This document shows, one piece after another, positions 33,289 through 41,941 of a DNA stretch of 64,000 nt. The stretch is from VRUE01 sp963737575. Its GTDB lineage: Bacteria; Actinomycetota; Thermoleophilia; Solirubrobacterales; 70-9. A program made the position numbers and the translations under genes. Positions within the stretch are counted from its first letter, which is position 1. Every line of letters starts with the position of its first letter. The notes below the pieces were generated by a model that had not been told where the DNA came from, did no database searches, and worked only from the letters and a program-made list of their open reading frames with translations. The stretch lies in contig CAVTTJ010000003.1 of NCBI GenBank assembly GCA_963737575.1, positions 62,001 to 126,000 on the forward strand, read 5' to 3'.

Positions 33289-34224
33289 TTGGAGACCCGG
33301 GTGGGCGTTGTCCTGACAGCCGGGGCGATCGGGGTGGCGACCGCGATCGGCGTGTGGTCGGAGCGGCGCTGGCCGCAGGGAGCGGCGCATGCGGCGCGGC
33401 GGGCGCTGCTGCTGATGCTCTACTTCCTCCTCCCTCCCGTCATCTTCTTCAACCTCGCCGGCAGTGAGATCGACCTCGGCCACGGGATCGGGCTCGTTCT
33501 CGGGCTCGTCGCCTATGCGCTCTCGGGACTGTTCGCCTGGTTCGTCGCGAGTCGCGTCCTGCACCTGTCCCGACCGAGCACCGGCGCGGTGATCTGCGCG
33601 GTGATCAGCGTCAACAGCGGCTATCTCGGCTACCCGCTGACCCTGGCCCTGCTCGGCCGCGACGACCTCCACAACGCGGTCCTCTTCGACGTCCTCGTCA
33701 CCGGCCCCTCTCTCCTGCTCGGCGCATTCGCGGTCGGCGCCGCGTTCGGCGACCGGGCCGGCGAGGGCGCGGGCGAGCGGACGCGGGCGTTCTTCACCCG
33801 CAACCCGCCCCTCTACGCGGCGATCGCCGGCCTGCTCGCCCCCTCAGCCCTCGCCCCGCACGCGCTCGTCGACGCCTCGCAGGCGCTGGTCGTCGCGATC
33901 CTGCCGATCGGGTTCTTCGCCGTCGGCGCCACCCTCGCCGAGAACGCCGAGGAGGGTGAGCTCCCGGTGCCGCCGCCGCTGACCCGGCCGGTCGGGGTCG
34001 CGATCCTCTCCAGGCTCGCCCTCGCCCCGGCGATCCTGATCGGCCTCGCGGCGCCTTTAATCGACCTGCCGACCGCATACATCCTGATGTCCGCGATGCC
34101 CTCCGGGCTCAACTCGCTGGTCGTCGCCCACGCCTACGGCCTCGACATGGAGATCGTCGCCGAGGCGGTCACATGGTCGACGGCGATAGTCGTCGCCGCG
34201 GCCCTCCTCTCTCTCCTCTTCTGA
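33289..34224 (+). CDS. AEC (auxin efflux carrier) family transporter
   Basis: A 311-residue membrane protein with about ten helices in the 5+5 arrangement of AEC/BASS-like carriers. LLLMLYFLLPPVIFFNLAG is the typical second helix, GAVICAVISVNSGYLGYPLT the conserved discontinuous helix with N-x-GYLGYP, and ILMSAMPSGLNSLVVAHAYG the matching helix of the second half. It would export or take up an organic anion; malate-type or auxin-like substrates are known in the family but cannot be assigned. The start is TTG 33289 or GTG 33301; the first has AATTGGAG around it. Confidence 0.88.
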   Translation: METRVGVVLTAGAIGVATAIGVWSERRWPQGAAHAARRALLLMLYFLLPPVIFFNLAGSEIDLGHGIGLVLGLVAYALSGLFAWFVASRVLHLSRPSTGAVICAVISVNSGYLGYPLTLALLGRDDLHNAVLFDVLVTGPSLLLGAFAVGAAFGDRAGEGAGERTRAFFTRNPPLYAAIAGLLAPSALAPHALVDASQALVVAILPIGFFAVGATLAENAEEGELPVPPPLTRPVGVAILSRLALAPAILIGLAAPLIDLPTAYILMSAMPSGLNSLVVAHAYGLDMEIVAEAVTWSTAIVVAAALLSLLF

Positions 34225-34253
34225 GGCCCAGAGCGGGCGTATCGTTTGAGCAC

Positions 34254-34607
34254 ATGCTCCACCACGTCACCCTCGAGGTCTTTCCCGCCGACCGCGGCCG
34301 CGCCGCCGAGTTCTGGTCGATGCTCGGCTTCACCGAGGTGGACCCGCCGCCCGATCTCGCCGACCGCTACAGCTGGTACGAGCGCAACGGAACCCAGATC
34401 CATCTCCTGCGGACCGACGAGCCGTCGATCCCCGACCGCGGCCACGCGGCGATCGTCGTCCCCGAGTTCGACCGCACCATCGAGCGGCTCGAGGAGAGCG
34501 GCTTCGAGGTCTGCCCGAAGCGCGAACGATGGGGTTCGAAGCGCGCCGAGGCGACCGGGCCGAGCGGGCACCGGGTCGAGCTGATGGAGCACCCGCCCGG
34601 CGGCTGA
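34254..34607 (+). CDS. VOC family protein
   Basis: A 117-residue glyoxalase-fold protein. MLHHVTLEVFPADRGRAAEF gives the first His strand, HAAIVVPEFDRTIERLEESG the second half, and TGPSGHRVELMEHPPGG the closing strand with Glu. The enzyme activity is not evident. ATG 34254 is chosen because similarity starts there. It is 29 bp after the carrier gene and 32 bp before the ThyX-like gene, all on the plus strand, so the three may form one unit. Confidence 0.85.
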   Translation: MLHHVTLEVFPADRGRAAEFWSMLGFTEVDPPPDLADRYSWYERNGTQIHLLRTDEPSIPDRGHAAIVVPEFDRTIERLEESGFEVCPKRERWGSKRAEATGPSGHRVELMEHPPGG

Positions 34608-34639
34608 GGCCCGTCGGGAGCTGCGGCTAGGATGCGCCG

Positions 34640-36271
34640 GTGCGCTACCCGGTCGAGGACTTCAACGAGGAGGAGCGGGCGCTTCTCGCCCCCCATTTCA
34701 CCAACCTCGACCGCCCGGTCTTCGCCCTCGTCAACCTCCCTGAGACCGTGAAGGGGGCCCTTTTTGCCCGCTATTCACGGTATTCGGGAACCGTCCGCCG
34801 CCTCTATCTGGAGGAGTTCGCCGAGGATGTCGGGACCGGCGGCCGGCCCTTCGACGGGGCCGAGGGCGAGCGCGCGGCGAAGCTGTATGAGCGGGTATTC
34901 CTCGGCTACGGCGACGACTCGATCGCTCAGGTCGGCGGCGCCCACATTGCCTGCGAGTGGGTCTCCAACGTTCTGACCAAGGTGCTGCAGCGTGGGCGGC
35001 TCGCCGCCTACCTGGAGCAATCGACCCGCTACATCCCCTACGACAAGCCGCTGCCCGAGGACGCCGGCGGCGGCTTCCGCTACTACCGCGACGAGGCGCT
35101 CGGCCCCGAGTACCGGGAGGCGATGGACGACCTGTTCTCGATCTACTCCCGCTCGCTCGAGCGGGTCGAGGCCTGGGCGGCCCAGCGCTGGCCGCGCGGC
35201 GAGGAGCCGGAGTCGGCCTGGCGCCGCTCGATCCGCGCCAAGGCCCTCGACCTGCTGCGCGGCCTCCTCCCCGCCTCGACCCTGAGCCACGTCGGCATCT
35301 ACGCCACCGGCCAGGCCTACGAGCAGCTGCTGCTGAGGCTGATGGCCTCGCCGCTGCCGGAGGCGCGCGAGGTCGGCGCGATGATCCTCACAGAGCTGCA
35401 GCTGGTGATGCCGAGCTTCGTGTCCAGGGTCGAGCGGCCCGACCGCGGCGGCGAGTGGGTCTCCTACCTGCAGGGGCGGCGCGCGGCGACCGAGGAGTGG
35501 GTCTCGCGACTCGGCCTCGACCGGCGCGGCGGCGACGCGGACGCGCCGGCGGTCGAGCTGATCCACGTCGACGGAACCGAAGAGGACCTGCTCGCCTCCT
35601 GCCTGTTCGAGGCCGCGACCGCGGCGGAGACCGAGATCCGCGCCCGCGTCGACGTCCTCGACCGCGAGGAGCGGGCCGAGCTGCTCGCCGCCCTCCTCGG
35701 CGATCGCGCAAACCGCCGCCACCGCCCCGGCCGCGGTTTCGAGGCACTCCGCTACCGCTTCGAGATCGTCTCCGACTACGGCGCCTTCCGCGACCTCCAG
35801 CGCCACCGGATGCTGACCTGCCAGTGGCAGCGCCTCGGTCCCGACCTCGGTGCCGGCGTCCCCGAAGAGGTCCGCGAGGCCGGCGCCGGCGACGAGTTCG
35901 AGAGGGCGCTCGAGGTCTCCCGCCTCGAGTACGAGCGGCTGCGCGACGCCGCCCTCTCCGAGGCGGCGCCGTACGCGCTCTGTCTCGCCTACCGGATCCG
36001 GTATGTCCTCGACCTCAACGCGCGCGAGGCGATGCACCTGATCGAGCTGCGCTCGGGCCGCGAGGGACACCCGGCCTACAGGGCCGTCGCCCAGGCGATG
36101 CACGAGCGGATCGCCGCGATCCACCCCGGCGTCGCCGCGGCGATGACCCACGTCGACACCTCTCAGGAGCCGCGTCTCGAGCGGATCCTGAGCGAGATCC
36201 GCACCCATCGCAAGCGCGTCGGCGCCGGCGTCGGCGCCGAGAGCCCGCCCGGACTCAACCCCCTGGGCTGA
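34640..36271 (+). CDS. Tandem-domain ThyX-like (flavin-dependent thymidylate synthase related) protein
   Basis: A 543-residue protein made of two ThyX-like folds, twice the size of normal ThyX. The N-terminal half has LQRGRLAAYLEQSTRYIPYD, matching the second part of the ThyX motif (xExSxRY) but with RGR in place of RHR. The C-terminal half has DLQRHRMLTCQWQRLG, matching the RHR part while lacking the Ser-x-Arg-Tyr part. So each half keeps a different piece of the RHRxxSxNExSxRY signature. Whether it makes dTMP is uncertain; it may be a flavoprotein of other function. The start is GTG 34640. It ends 3 bp from a convergent membrane-protein gene. Confidence 0.85.
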   Translation: MRYPVEDFNEEERALLAPHFTNLDRPVFALVNLPETVKGALFARYSRYSGTVRRLYLEEFAEDVGTGGRPFDGAEGERAAKLYERVFLGYGDDSIAQVGGAHIACEWVSNVLTKVLQRGRLAAYLEQSTRYIPYDKPLPEDAGGGFRYYRDEALGPEYREAMDDLFSIYSRSLERVEAWAAQRWPRGEEPESAWRRSIRAKALDLLRGLLPASTLSHVGIYATGQAYEQLLLRLMASPLPEAREVGAMILTELQLVMPSFVSRVERPDRGGEWVSYLQGRRAATEEWVSRLGLDRRGGDADAPAVELIHVDGTEEDLLASCLFEAATAAETEIRARVDVLDREERAELLAALLGDRANRRHRPGRGFEALRYRFEIVSDYGAFRDLQRHRMLTCQWQRLGPDLGAGVPEEVREAGAGDEFERALEVSRLEYERLRDAALSEAAPYALCLAYRIRYVLDLNAREAMHLIELRSGREGHPAYRAVAQAMHERIAAIHPGVAAAMTHVDTSQEPRLERILSEIRTHRKRVGAGVGAESPPGLNPLG

Positions 36272-36274
36272 GCC

Positions 36275-37144
36275 TCAGCCGCGCTGCTTTCGCTTCTTCG
36301 GGGGCTCGCCCCCCTCGCTGGGCGAGCCGTTGGCCTGGGCGTCGTCTTCCGCCGACGGGGGCGGCCCGGGGTCCTGCCGCTTTGCCATCTCCGCCGCGGC
36401 TTTCTCCCCCGGGGTCGGCCAGGGCTCGGCTTCGCCCGACTGCCAGGCCGGGGGGCGGCCGCCGCGGACGAAGCCGAGCAGCAGCAGGCCGAGGTAGACG
36501 AACCAGAGCAGGGCGAACTGGAAGAAGAGGATCGAGACCGCCGCGAGCGCCATCCCGAGCGAGCCCCAGAAGCGGGACAGGAGCCCGACCCGCATCGCCC
36601 ACAGCGCCGTGTAGAGGAAGCCGGCGACGAACCCGATCAGGCCGGCGAATTTGAGCCCCACCCCGGGCCCGGCGAGCGAGCCTTCGGAGAACGTGTCTTC
36701 GGCCTTTTCGTCGGCCTTTTCGCTGTCGAGCTTGACGTTTTCCTTTTCCAACGCGGGGACCTTGTCTTCGACGAACCTTTCCGAGGCGTCGACAGTCGCG
36801 AAGCCGAGGACGACGGACGCCGCCGCGAAGAAGAGGGGGCCGGCGATCACCACCCCGACGAGCTGGCGGCGGACCCGGTTGCTGCGGGAGCGGGCGGCGC
36901 GGAAGAGGAAGTAGAGGGGGGCAACGAGGAGGACGAAGCCAAGCGCGAGCAGAAAGCTGGAGAAGATCTGGGTGGCGGTCTGCCCGTCGACGTTCTGGAG
37001 CTGTTCGGCGGTGCCGGAGCCGCCGCCGATCTGCGAGCCGACGATCAGCGAGGCGACCAGAAGGACGATCGCCAGCAGCGCCGCCACGCCCGCCGGCCGC
37101 GACCAGCGCTCCTCCCAGGCGAGGACCGCCTGCTTGGAGGCCAA
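36275..37144 (-). CDS. Membrane protein of unknown function with charged C-terminal tail
   Basis: A 289-residue protein with about five helices: GVAALLAIVLLVASLIVG near the start, FLLALGFVLLVAPLYFLF, a helix at GVVIAGPLFFAAASVVLG, FAGLIGFVAGFLYTALWAMRV, and LAAVSILFFQFALLWFVYLG then LLLLGF. A charged, probably coiled external segment (VPALEKENVKLDSEKADEKA) lies between helices 3 and 4. The last 70 residues are a disordered Pro/Glu/Lys tail ending KKRKQRG. No catalytic motif is seen. It follows the CBS-domain gene by 1 bp on the same strand, so they are likely one operon. Confidence 0.75.
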   Translation of the reverse strand: MASKQAVLAWEERWSRPAGVAALLAIVLLVASLIVGSQIGGGSGTAEQLQNVDGQTATQIFSSFLLALGFVLLVAPLYFLFRAARSRSNRVRRQLVGVVIAGPLFFAAASVVLGFATVDASERFVEDKVPALEKENVKLDSEKADEKAEDTFSEGSLAGPGVGLKFAGLIGFVAGFLYTALWAMRVGLLSRFWGSLGMALAAVSILFFQFALLWFVYLGLLLLGFVRGGRPPAWQSGEAEPWPTPGEKAAAEMAKRQDPGPPPSAEDDAQANGSPSEGGEPPKKRKQRG

Positions 37145-37145
37145 G

Positions 37146-37592
37146 CTAGCCCCGCTCGCGGAAGTAGAACTGGGGCAGGGCGCCCTCGATCACCTCGGCG
37201 GTCATCCGCTGGGCGACCTCGAGGTTCCCGGTCCTGACCGCGATGTCGTCGAGCGTCACGATGCCGGCGAGCCTATCGCCGTCGACGACAGGCAGCCGGC
37301 GGACGCGGTGCTGGACCATCAGCGCCGCCGCCTCGTCGAGCTCCATCGCCGGCTCGCCGACGACCAGCGGCCGCGACGCGTGCTCGCCGACCGCGGACTC
37401 GGGGTCGACCCCATCGGCGAACACCCGAACCGCGAGGTCGCGGTCGGTCACCATCGCCACCGGCGACTCCGCCGAGTCGACGAGCACGACCGACCCGACC
37501 CGGTGGTCGCGCATCTTGCGGGCGACCGAGACGGCGGTCGCCTCCGGCCCGGACGTGACGACTCCCGACGTCATGATCTCGCTGAGCTGCAT
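37146..37592 (-). CDS. CBS-domain pair protein
   Basis: A 148-residue protein consisting of two CBS motifs. MTSGVVTSGPEATAVSVARK opens the first, VAMVTDRDLAVRV closes it, and LVVGEPAMELDEAAALMVQH with LPVVDGDRLAGIVTLDDIAV forms the second. Such Bateman modules bind adenosine nucleotides and sense energy state or regulate a partner. A C-terminal helix (LEVAQRMTAEVIEGA) follows. ATG 37592 (MQLSEIM) is the natural start; a longer frame upstream overlaps the divergent zinc-ribbon gene. It is upstream of the membrane protein in the same unit. Confidence 0.9.
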   Translation of the reverse strand: MQLSEIMTSGVVTSGPEATAVSVARKMRDHRVGSVVLVDSAESPVAMVTDRDLAVRVFADGVDPESAVGEHASRPLVVGEPAMELDEAAALMVQHRVRRLPVVDGDRLAGIVTLDDIAVRTGNLEVAQRMTAEVIEGALPQFYFRERG

Positions 37593-37614
37593 CGGTGATG
37601 CGTACGCTACAGAC

Positions 37615-38244
37615 GTGCAGGAGCTGGAGCGAACCCCCGTCGTCCCGCTGGAGGCGGGCGCCGGTCCCGACAACCCGCCCTGCCCCGCCTGCGGCGAGCC
37701 GCTGTTCGGCTGGATCGACGAGCGGCCGGGCCTCGGCGGGCCGGTCAGCCGCTGCGAGAGCTGCGGGCTCGGGGTCGTCGGCGATCCGGGTGAGCCGGCC
37801 GATGCCCTGCGCGAGCTCAGCCGACTGGAGGCCGGCGGAAGGCTGACGATCGTAAACCGCGGCGGGTGGTCGGCGTCGCTCGGCGGAGCCGGGTGGGCCG
37901 GGCTCGAGCGCGGCGCCCACTACCTCTTCACGGTCGAGGCCGCGCGTCGTCTCGTCGCCCGCCGCGACCAGGTGGTGAAGAGCGCCCGCTGGGTCCCCGG
38001 CGCCGGGATTGCGACGATGTGGCAGACGATCCTCAACAGCGTCACCTTCGGGCGCAACGTCGCCCTCGGCGCCCTCGGGCGCTCCTCCGCGGTTCCCGCC
38101 CCCCGGCCGTGGCAGCGCCGCCTCGACGCCGCGATCAGCGTCTTCGCCGCGGTCCCGGCCCTGATCATCGCCGCGCCGCTGGAGCTGATCGCCGCGCCGC
38201 TGCGGCGCGGGAGTGCGATCAGGCTGCGCTTCGATTTGCTCTGA
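37615..38244 (+). CDS. Zinc-ribbon protein of unknown function
   Basis: A 209-residue protein starting at GTG 37615. Near the N-terminus CPACG and, 24 residues on, CESCG form a treble-clef or ribbon zinc site. The middle (RLTIVNRGGWSASLGGAGWA, then LERGAHYLFTVEAARRLVAR) resembles the C-terminal part of methyltransferase-like zinc-ribbon proteins, but no SAM-binding GxGxG is present. A hydrophobic amphipathic C-terminus (AAISVFAAVPALIIAAPLEL) may sit on the membrane. It is divergent from the CBS gene with 22 bp between. Function not assigned. Confidence 0.65.
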   Translation: MQELERTPVVPLEAGAGPDNPPCPACGEPLFGWIDERPGLGGPVSRCESCGLGVVGDPGEPADALRELSRLEAGGRLTIVNRGGWSASLGGAGWAGLERGAHYLFTVEAARRLVARRDQVVKSARWVPGAGIATMWQTILNSVTFGRNVALGALGRSSAVPAPRPWQRRLDAAISVFAAVPALIIAAPLELIAAPLRRGSAIRLRFDLL

Positions 38245-38258
38245 GCGGAACGGCGCCG

Positions 38259-38735
38259 CTATTCAGCGGTCGGGCAGAAGGCCACCGCGCGCGTCCGCCT
38301 GGCCAGCCGGGAGATCTGGCGGTCGTCGAGGCCGGCGACGCCGAAGGCCCGCCCCAGCTCCCGAGCGGCGAGAGGATGGTCCTCCGCATAGGAGTGGAGC
38401 ACCGCCTCCCTTTCGGCCTCGTCGAGGAAGCGCTGTCGCGGACGCGGCCATCGGCGTCGCCCGATCGTGACTTCCTCGGCCGGAGCGGACTCGAGGTTGC
38501 GGTACCACTGGGTCCGCGGACCCCAACCGGCGATCACGGTGGCCTCCGACGCGGCGGTATCGAACCTGACGACCTCGACCACCGCGTGGCGGTCGCGACC
38601 CGTGCTGCGGCCGGTGTGAGAGATGCAGAGGAAACGGTTCCCGAGTAGCCAGCCGAGCCGCGCCCGGTAGAGCCACGCCGGTGCACGAAGGGCCCTTCGC
38701 AGATATCGACCAGGCGGACGGTCGAGAAGCGCCAT
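38259..38735 (-). CDS. Nitroreductase/deazaflavin-dependent family protein (DUF385-like)
   Basis: A 158-residue protein of the same broad family as that at 17229-17669. The first half has LCISHTGRSTGRDRHAVVEV (G-R-TG-R--- pattern), the second GWGPRTQWYRNLESAPAEEV, where the GxxxxWxRN block contacts the cofactor in Ddn-type enzymes. The C-terminal part (LHSYAEDHPLAARELGRAFG) is helical. It probably uses F420 or a flavin. The start ATG 38735 is followed by a basic segment. It is 9 bp after the small gene upstream on the same strand. Confidence 0.82.
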   Translation of the reverse strand: MALLDRPPGRYLRRALRAPAWLYRARLGWLLGNRFLCISHTGRSTGRDRHAVVEVVRFDTAASEATVIAGWGPRTQWYRNLESAPAEEVTIGRRRWPRPRQRFLDEAEREAVLHSYAEDHPLAARELGRAFGVAGLDDRQISRLARRTRAVAFCPTAE

Positions 38736-38744
38736 CGGCAGGGC

Positions 38745-39029
38745 TCAGGAGAGGCCTTCCCTGGCCTCGCGGACCAGGGTCACCGCCTCGGGAAAGAGGC
38801 TGCGGATCGCGTCGCGGACCTGCATCGCCTGCTCGTCGGGGCTGCCGCTGAGCTCGAGCCTTCCGATCGAGGCGACGGTCATCTCGACCGCGAGCTTGAT
38901 CGCGTTGTCAGCCCAGGCGACACGCTGCGAGGACTGCATCTGCTCGGAGAGCTCCTCCATACGGGCGCGGAACTCCTCCGGGTCGCCGAAAAGGTTGAAG
39001 CCGCCCTCCATCTCCCTCAATGAAAGCAA
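38745..39029 (-). CDS. Small hypothetical protein
   Basis: A 94-residue acidic helical protein; the start may be 39029 or the internal ATG at 39011 (MEGGFNLFGDPEEFRARMEE). Two or three amphipathic helices are evident (RMEELSEQMQSSQRVAWADN, VEMTVASIGRLEL, DAIRSLFPEAVTLVREA). No signal peptide, metal site or DNA-binding motif. I do not recognise the family. It lies upstream of the DUF385-like gene in the same direction and is divergent from the next secreted-protein gene. Confidence 0.6.
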   Translation of the reverse strand: MLSLREMEGGFNLFGDPEEFRARMEELSEQMQSSQRVAWADNAIKLAVEMTVASIGRLELSGSPDEQAMQVRDAIRSLFPEAVTLVREAREGLS

Positions 39030-39101
39030 AGCGGCTCCCGCGGCTCAGTCTCGTTGCGGTTCGCGCGCCACGCGCGCGCCGGAGGAGCCTACGGTCGGCG
39101 G

Positions 39102-39768
39102 ATGGACGGCGATCTGGAGCGTGGCTCGGCGAGTGTCGAGCAGGCGGGCCTGGCGGCTCTGATCGCGCTGCTCCTGATCGCTGCGATCGCCGCCGTCGCC
39201 GCCGACGGTGAGATCGACGGCGGCCGCGACCTCGCCGGGACGATTGGGCGTCGGATCGCCTGCGCGCCGCGGCTCCCCGATGCCTGTCACCACGACCCCC
39301 TGGTTCCGGCATATGGCTGGCCCTTGGCGCGGCTCATCCGCGCCCTGGCCCCAGCGCCCGGGTCGCGTCCCGGGCCGCAAGGAGCGCCGTTGGTCCCGGT
39401 CGACTTCCGCCGCTGTCGCAACGCCAGCTGCGCCGTGCCGCGGCCGGGGGCGGCGGGCGCGCACCTGACCACCTCGGGGCGGCGGACGACCGCCTTCACC
39501 TCCGTCCTCGACCTCCGCCGCTCGCTCGGCTGGGTCGAAGTGACCTACTGGCTCTATCGCCCCTCGATCGGGTGGGACCGAGTCGTGCGCCGCGCAACCC
39601 AGGCCAACATCGACGCCGCGGCCGGCACGCCGGTCCTGCTCGAGGACGACCCGGCTCTGGTCCCCTTGGAGACGCTTCCAGGCCGCGACCAGTACGAGTT
39701 CCCGCGCGGGCGAAGAGCCGCCCTGGCGCTGGAAGATCGAGAGCCGCTACCCCGGCTGGTCGAGTTAG
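39102..39768 (+). CDS. Membrane-anchored or secreted protein of unknown function, frame shift near 39705
   Basis: From ATG 39102 (MDGDLERGSASVEQAGLAAL) a short charged start is followed by one hydrophobic helix (ALIALLLIAAIAAVAA), as in TadE-neighbour proteins. The outer part has paired cysteines (RRIACAPRLPDACHHD, FRRCRNASCAV) and VEVTYWLYRPSIGWDRVVRR. After LVPLETLPGRDQYEF the open frame would run on to 39962, 190 bp into the convergent gene. The +1 frame instead gives GEEPPWRWKIESRYPGWSS and stops at 39766-39768, only 4 bp before that gene's stop. A +1 base near 39705 is therefore likely, giving about 222 residues. Function unknown. Confidence 0.7.
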
Positions 39769-39772
39769 GCCC

Positions 39773-40792
39773 TCAGGCCTTGCCGGGGCTGACCGCGGGC
39801 GGTTTGCCCTCGCCGGCGCCCTCGCTGCGCTCGCGCGCTTCGTCCTCCTCGGCCTGTTTGATCAGGCCGCGCCAGTCGGTGGTGCGGAAGACGAGGACCA
39901 TGACGGCGAAGCCGAGGGCGACCGACCAGGCGGCCATCGCGATCTGGGTGCCGACCGAGTAGGAGAGGACCACGGCGCGGGAGGGGCCGGTCAGCGTCGC
40001 GACCAGCAGCGCCTGCTGGGCCCCCGCCCCTCCGGGGGTGAAGGGGATGACGTTGGCGATCGCCTGCACGCTCATCACCAGCAGGACGTTGCCGACCGAG
40101 CCGCCGATCCCAAATGCCTCGAGGAAGAACCAGAAGGCGGCGAAGCGGCAGACCCAGCCGACCCCCTGCCAGGCCGCCACCTCGCGCAGGTAGCGGCTCG
40201 GCGTCCTCAGGATCACGACGCCCTGTTTGACCCGATCCCAGAACCTGCGCACGTGGTGGGCGAGGTAGAAGATGCTGATCGCGATCGCGATCAGCAGCAC
40301 CGCCACGGTGATCACGAAGATCCTCGGGTTTTCGGCCCAGAAGGAGAGCTCGAAGGCGGGCAGCTCGGGTAGCTGCGGGGGCTGCGGCAGCAGACCCTGG
40401 GTGATCGCGTAGAGCAGGACCAGGATCCCGATCGTGGTGTCGAAGACGCTCTGGACCAGGAACGAGGAGGTGACCGCCGGATAGGAGGAGTCGGGGATCT
40501 GGCGCTTGACGAGGAAGACCTTGGTCACGTCCCCCGCCCTCGCAGGAAGGATCGCGTTGATGCCGGCGCCGGCGAGGTAGGCGGCGCTCAGCAACAGATA
40601 GTCGATCCGGGTTCCGGGATAGGCGGCGCGGAGAACGTTGCGCCAGGCCCAGGCTCGAGCCAACTGCATCGCGAGCAGGAAGAGAAGCGCCAGCCCGAAG
40701 GCGGTCCAATGGATCTCCGAGAGGTTCTGGAAGAACGCTTCGGCGCCCCTGCCGAACGATTCGAGGCTCGATTGGAGATCGGCGAATTGCAT
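39773..40792 (-). CDS. YbhN / lysylphosphatidylglycerol synthase TM-region family membrane protein
   Basis: A 339-residue protein with about eight helices of the UPF0104 (AglD/MprF N-terminal-like) family. ARAWAWRNVLRAAYPGTRID, AAYLAGAGINAILPARAGDV followed by TKVFLVKR, and NVIPFTPGGAGAQQALLVA are the conserved family blocks (NxxxPaRaGdv and PggiGxxe-type). Members act in flipping or modifying membrane lipids or in polyprenyl lipid traffic; the role here is open. ATG 40792 (MQFADLQ) is preferred over an upstream frame that overlaps the divergent sulfotransferase gene. The C-terminus is charged. Confidence 0.88.
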   Translation of the reverse strand: MQFADLQSSLESFGRGAEAFFQNLSEIHWTAFGLALLFLLAMQLARAWAWRNVLRAAYPGTRIDYLLLSAAYLAGAGINAILPARAGDVTKVFLVKRQIPDSSYPAVTSSFLVQSVFDTTIGILVLLYAITQGLLPQPPQLPELPAFELSFWAENPRIFVITVAVLLIAIAISIFYLAHHVRRFWDRVKQGVVILRTPSRYLREVAAWQGVGWVCRFAAFWFFLEAFGIGGSVGNVLLVMSVQAIANVIPFTPGGAGAQQALLVATLTGPSRAVVLSYSVGTQIAMAAWSVALGFAVMVLVFRTTDWRGLIKQAEEDEARERSEGAGEGKPPAVSPGKA

Positions 40793-40854
40793 CGACCAAA
40801 CTATGACGCCGTTGCATCCGGTCCCGGGCCCGAGGTGGCTAGACTGACCCGCTC

Positions 40855-41853
40855 GTGTCAGAGGCGAAGAGCCCCACCGAGACCTCCGCAACCCCAGCCG
40901 CGACGCCGGATCCCGCCGACGCGGCGATGTGTGCGCGCGCCCGCGAGCGCTACTCCGCCGACCGCCGCAGCGCCCTCCGCCGCCGCCGCAAACGCCACGC
41001 CGAGCTCCCGAGCCTGATCATCATCGGCGGCCTCAAGTGCGGCACGACGAGCATCCATCACTACCTCGGCCTCCACCCCGAGATCCAGATGTCGAAGCCG
41101 AAGGAGCTGAACTTCTTCGTCGAGGAGCTGAACTGGGACCTCGGCCTCGACTGGTACGCGAGCCGCTTCGACGACCGCTTCGCCGTCCGCGGCGAGTCCT
41201 CGCCGCACTACACGAACCTGCCCCGCTTCACCGGGGTGCCGGAGCGGATCCACGCCAACTGCCCGAACGCGCGCCTGATCTACATGGTGCGCGACCCGAT
41301 CAAGCGGATCCTCTCGCACTGGGTCCACGCCACCGGCGCCGGGTATGAGACCCGCGAGCTGGTCCCGACTCTCTCGGCGCCCGACACCTCCTACATCCAC
41401 CGCTCCATGTATTGGGTGCAGCTCCAGCCCTACCTCGAGCTCTTCGACCGCTCCCAGATCGAGATCATCACCCAGGAGGAGCTGCAGACCGAACGCGACG
41501 AGACGATGCGGAAGGCGTTCGCCTTCGCGGGCGTCGATGAGAGCTTCAGCTCCGAGCAGTTCGACCGCGAGTGGGAGAAGTCGAGTGCCAAGCAGGGCGA
41601 CAAATACCAGTTCATGGAGAAGCTGATCAAACTGCCGGGCTTCCGCTCCTTCGACCGCAACTTCGACCGCCTGCCCGAGTCACTGCGCTGGGTCGTCGAG
41701 AAGGTCGTCCATGACCCAGAGAAGCCCCCCGCGCCGAAGCCCGAACTCCCCGAGAGCCTCATCGAGACGCTCCGCGGGCGCTTCGGCGAGGACGTCGCCG
41801 CGCTCCAGCGGTTCGCCGGCCGCGAGTTCGCCGGCTGGCACGAGTACTCCTGA
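40855..41853 (+). CDS. Sulfotransferase family protein
   Basis: A 332-residue PAPS-dependent sulfotransferase of the heparan/NDST-like type. The 5'-phosphosulfate loop is IIGGLKCGTTSIHHYLGLHP at about 55-75, and the 3'-phosphate motif is YMVRDPIKRILSHWVH. FVEELNWDLGLDWYASRFDD and GESSPHYTNL are typical of the family. It would sulfate a carbohydrate or lipid at the membrane or in the cytoplasm; the acceptor is unknown. The start is GTG 40855 after a 60 bp divergent gap. The N-terminal 50 residues are basic and probably disordered. Confidence 0.92.
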   Translation: MSEAKSPTETSATPAATPDPADAAMCARARERYSADRRSALRRRRKRHAELPSLIIIGGLKCGTTSIHHYLGLHPEIQMSKPKELNFFVEELNWDLGLDWYASRFDDRFAVRGESSPHYTNLPRFTGVPERIHANCPNARLIYMVRDPIKRILSHWVHATGAGYETRELVPTLSAPDTSYIHRSMYWVQLQPYLELFDRSQIEIITQEELQTERDETMRKAFAFAGVDESFSSEQFDREWEKSSAKQGDKYQFMEKLIKLPGFRSFDRNFDRLPESLRWVVEKVVHDPEKPPAPKPELPESLIETLRGRFGEDVAALQRFAGREFAGWHEYS

Positions 41854-41941
41854 GCCAAGGTAAGGTTCGGCGAGCGGGGGATCACGATTTCCCGACCGCA
41901 CAGGGGGAGGAACCATCGAGGTCGGCAGACAGCTCGCCTTT

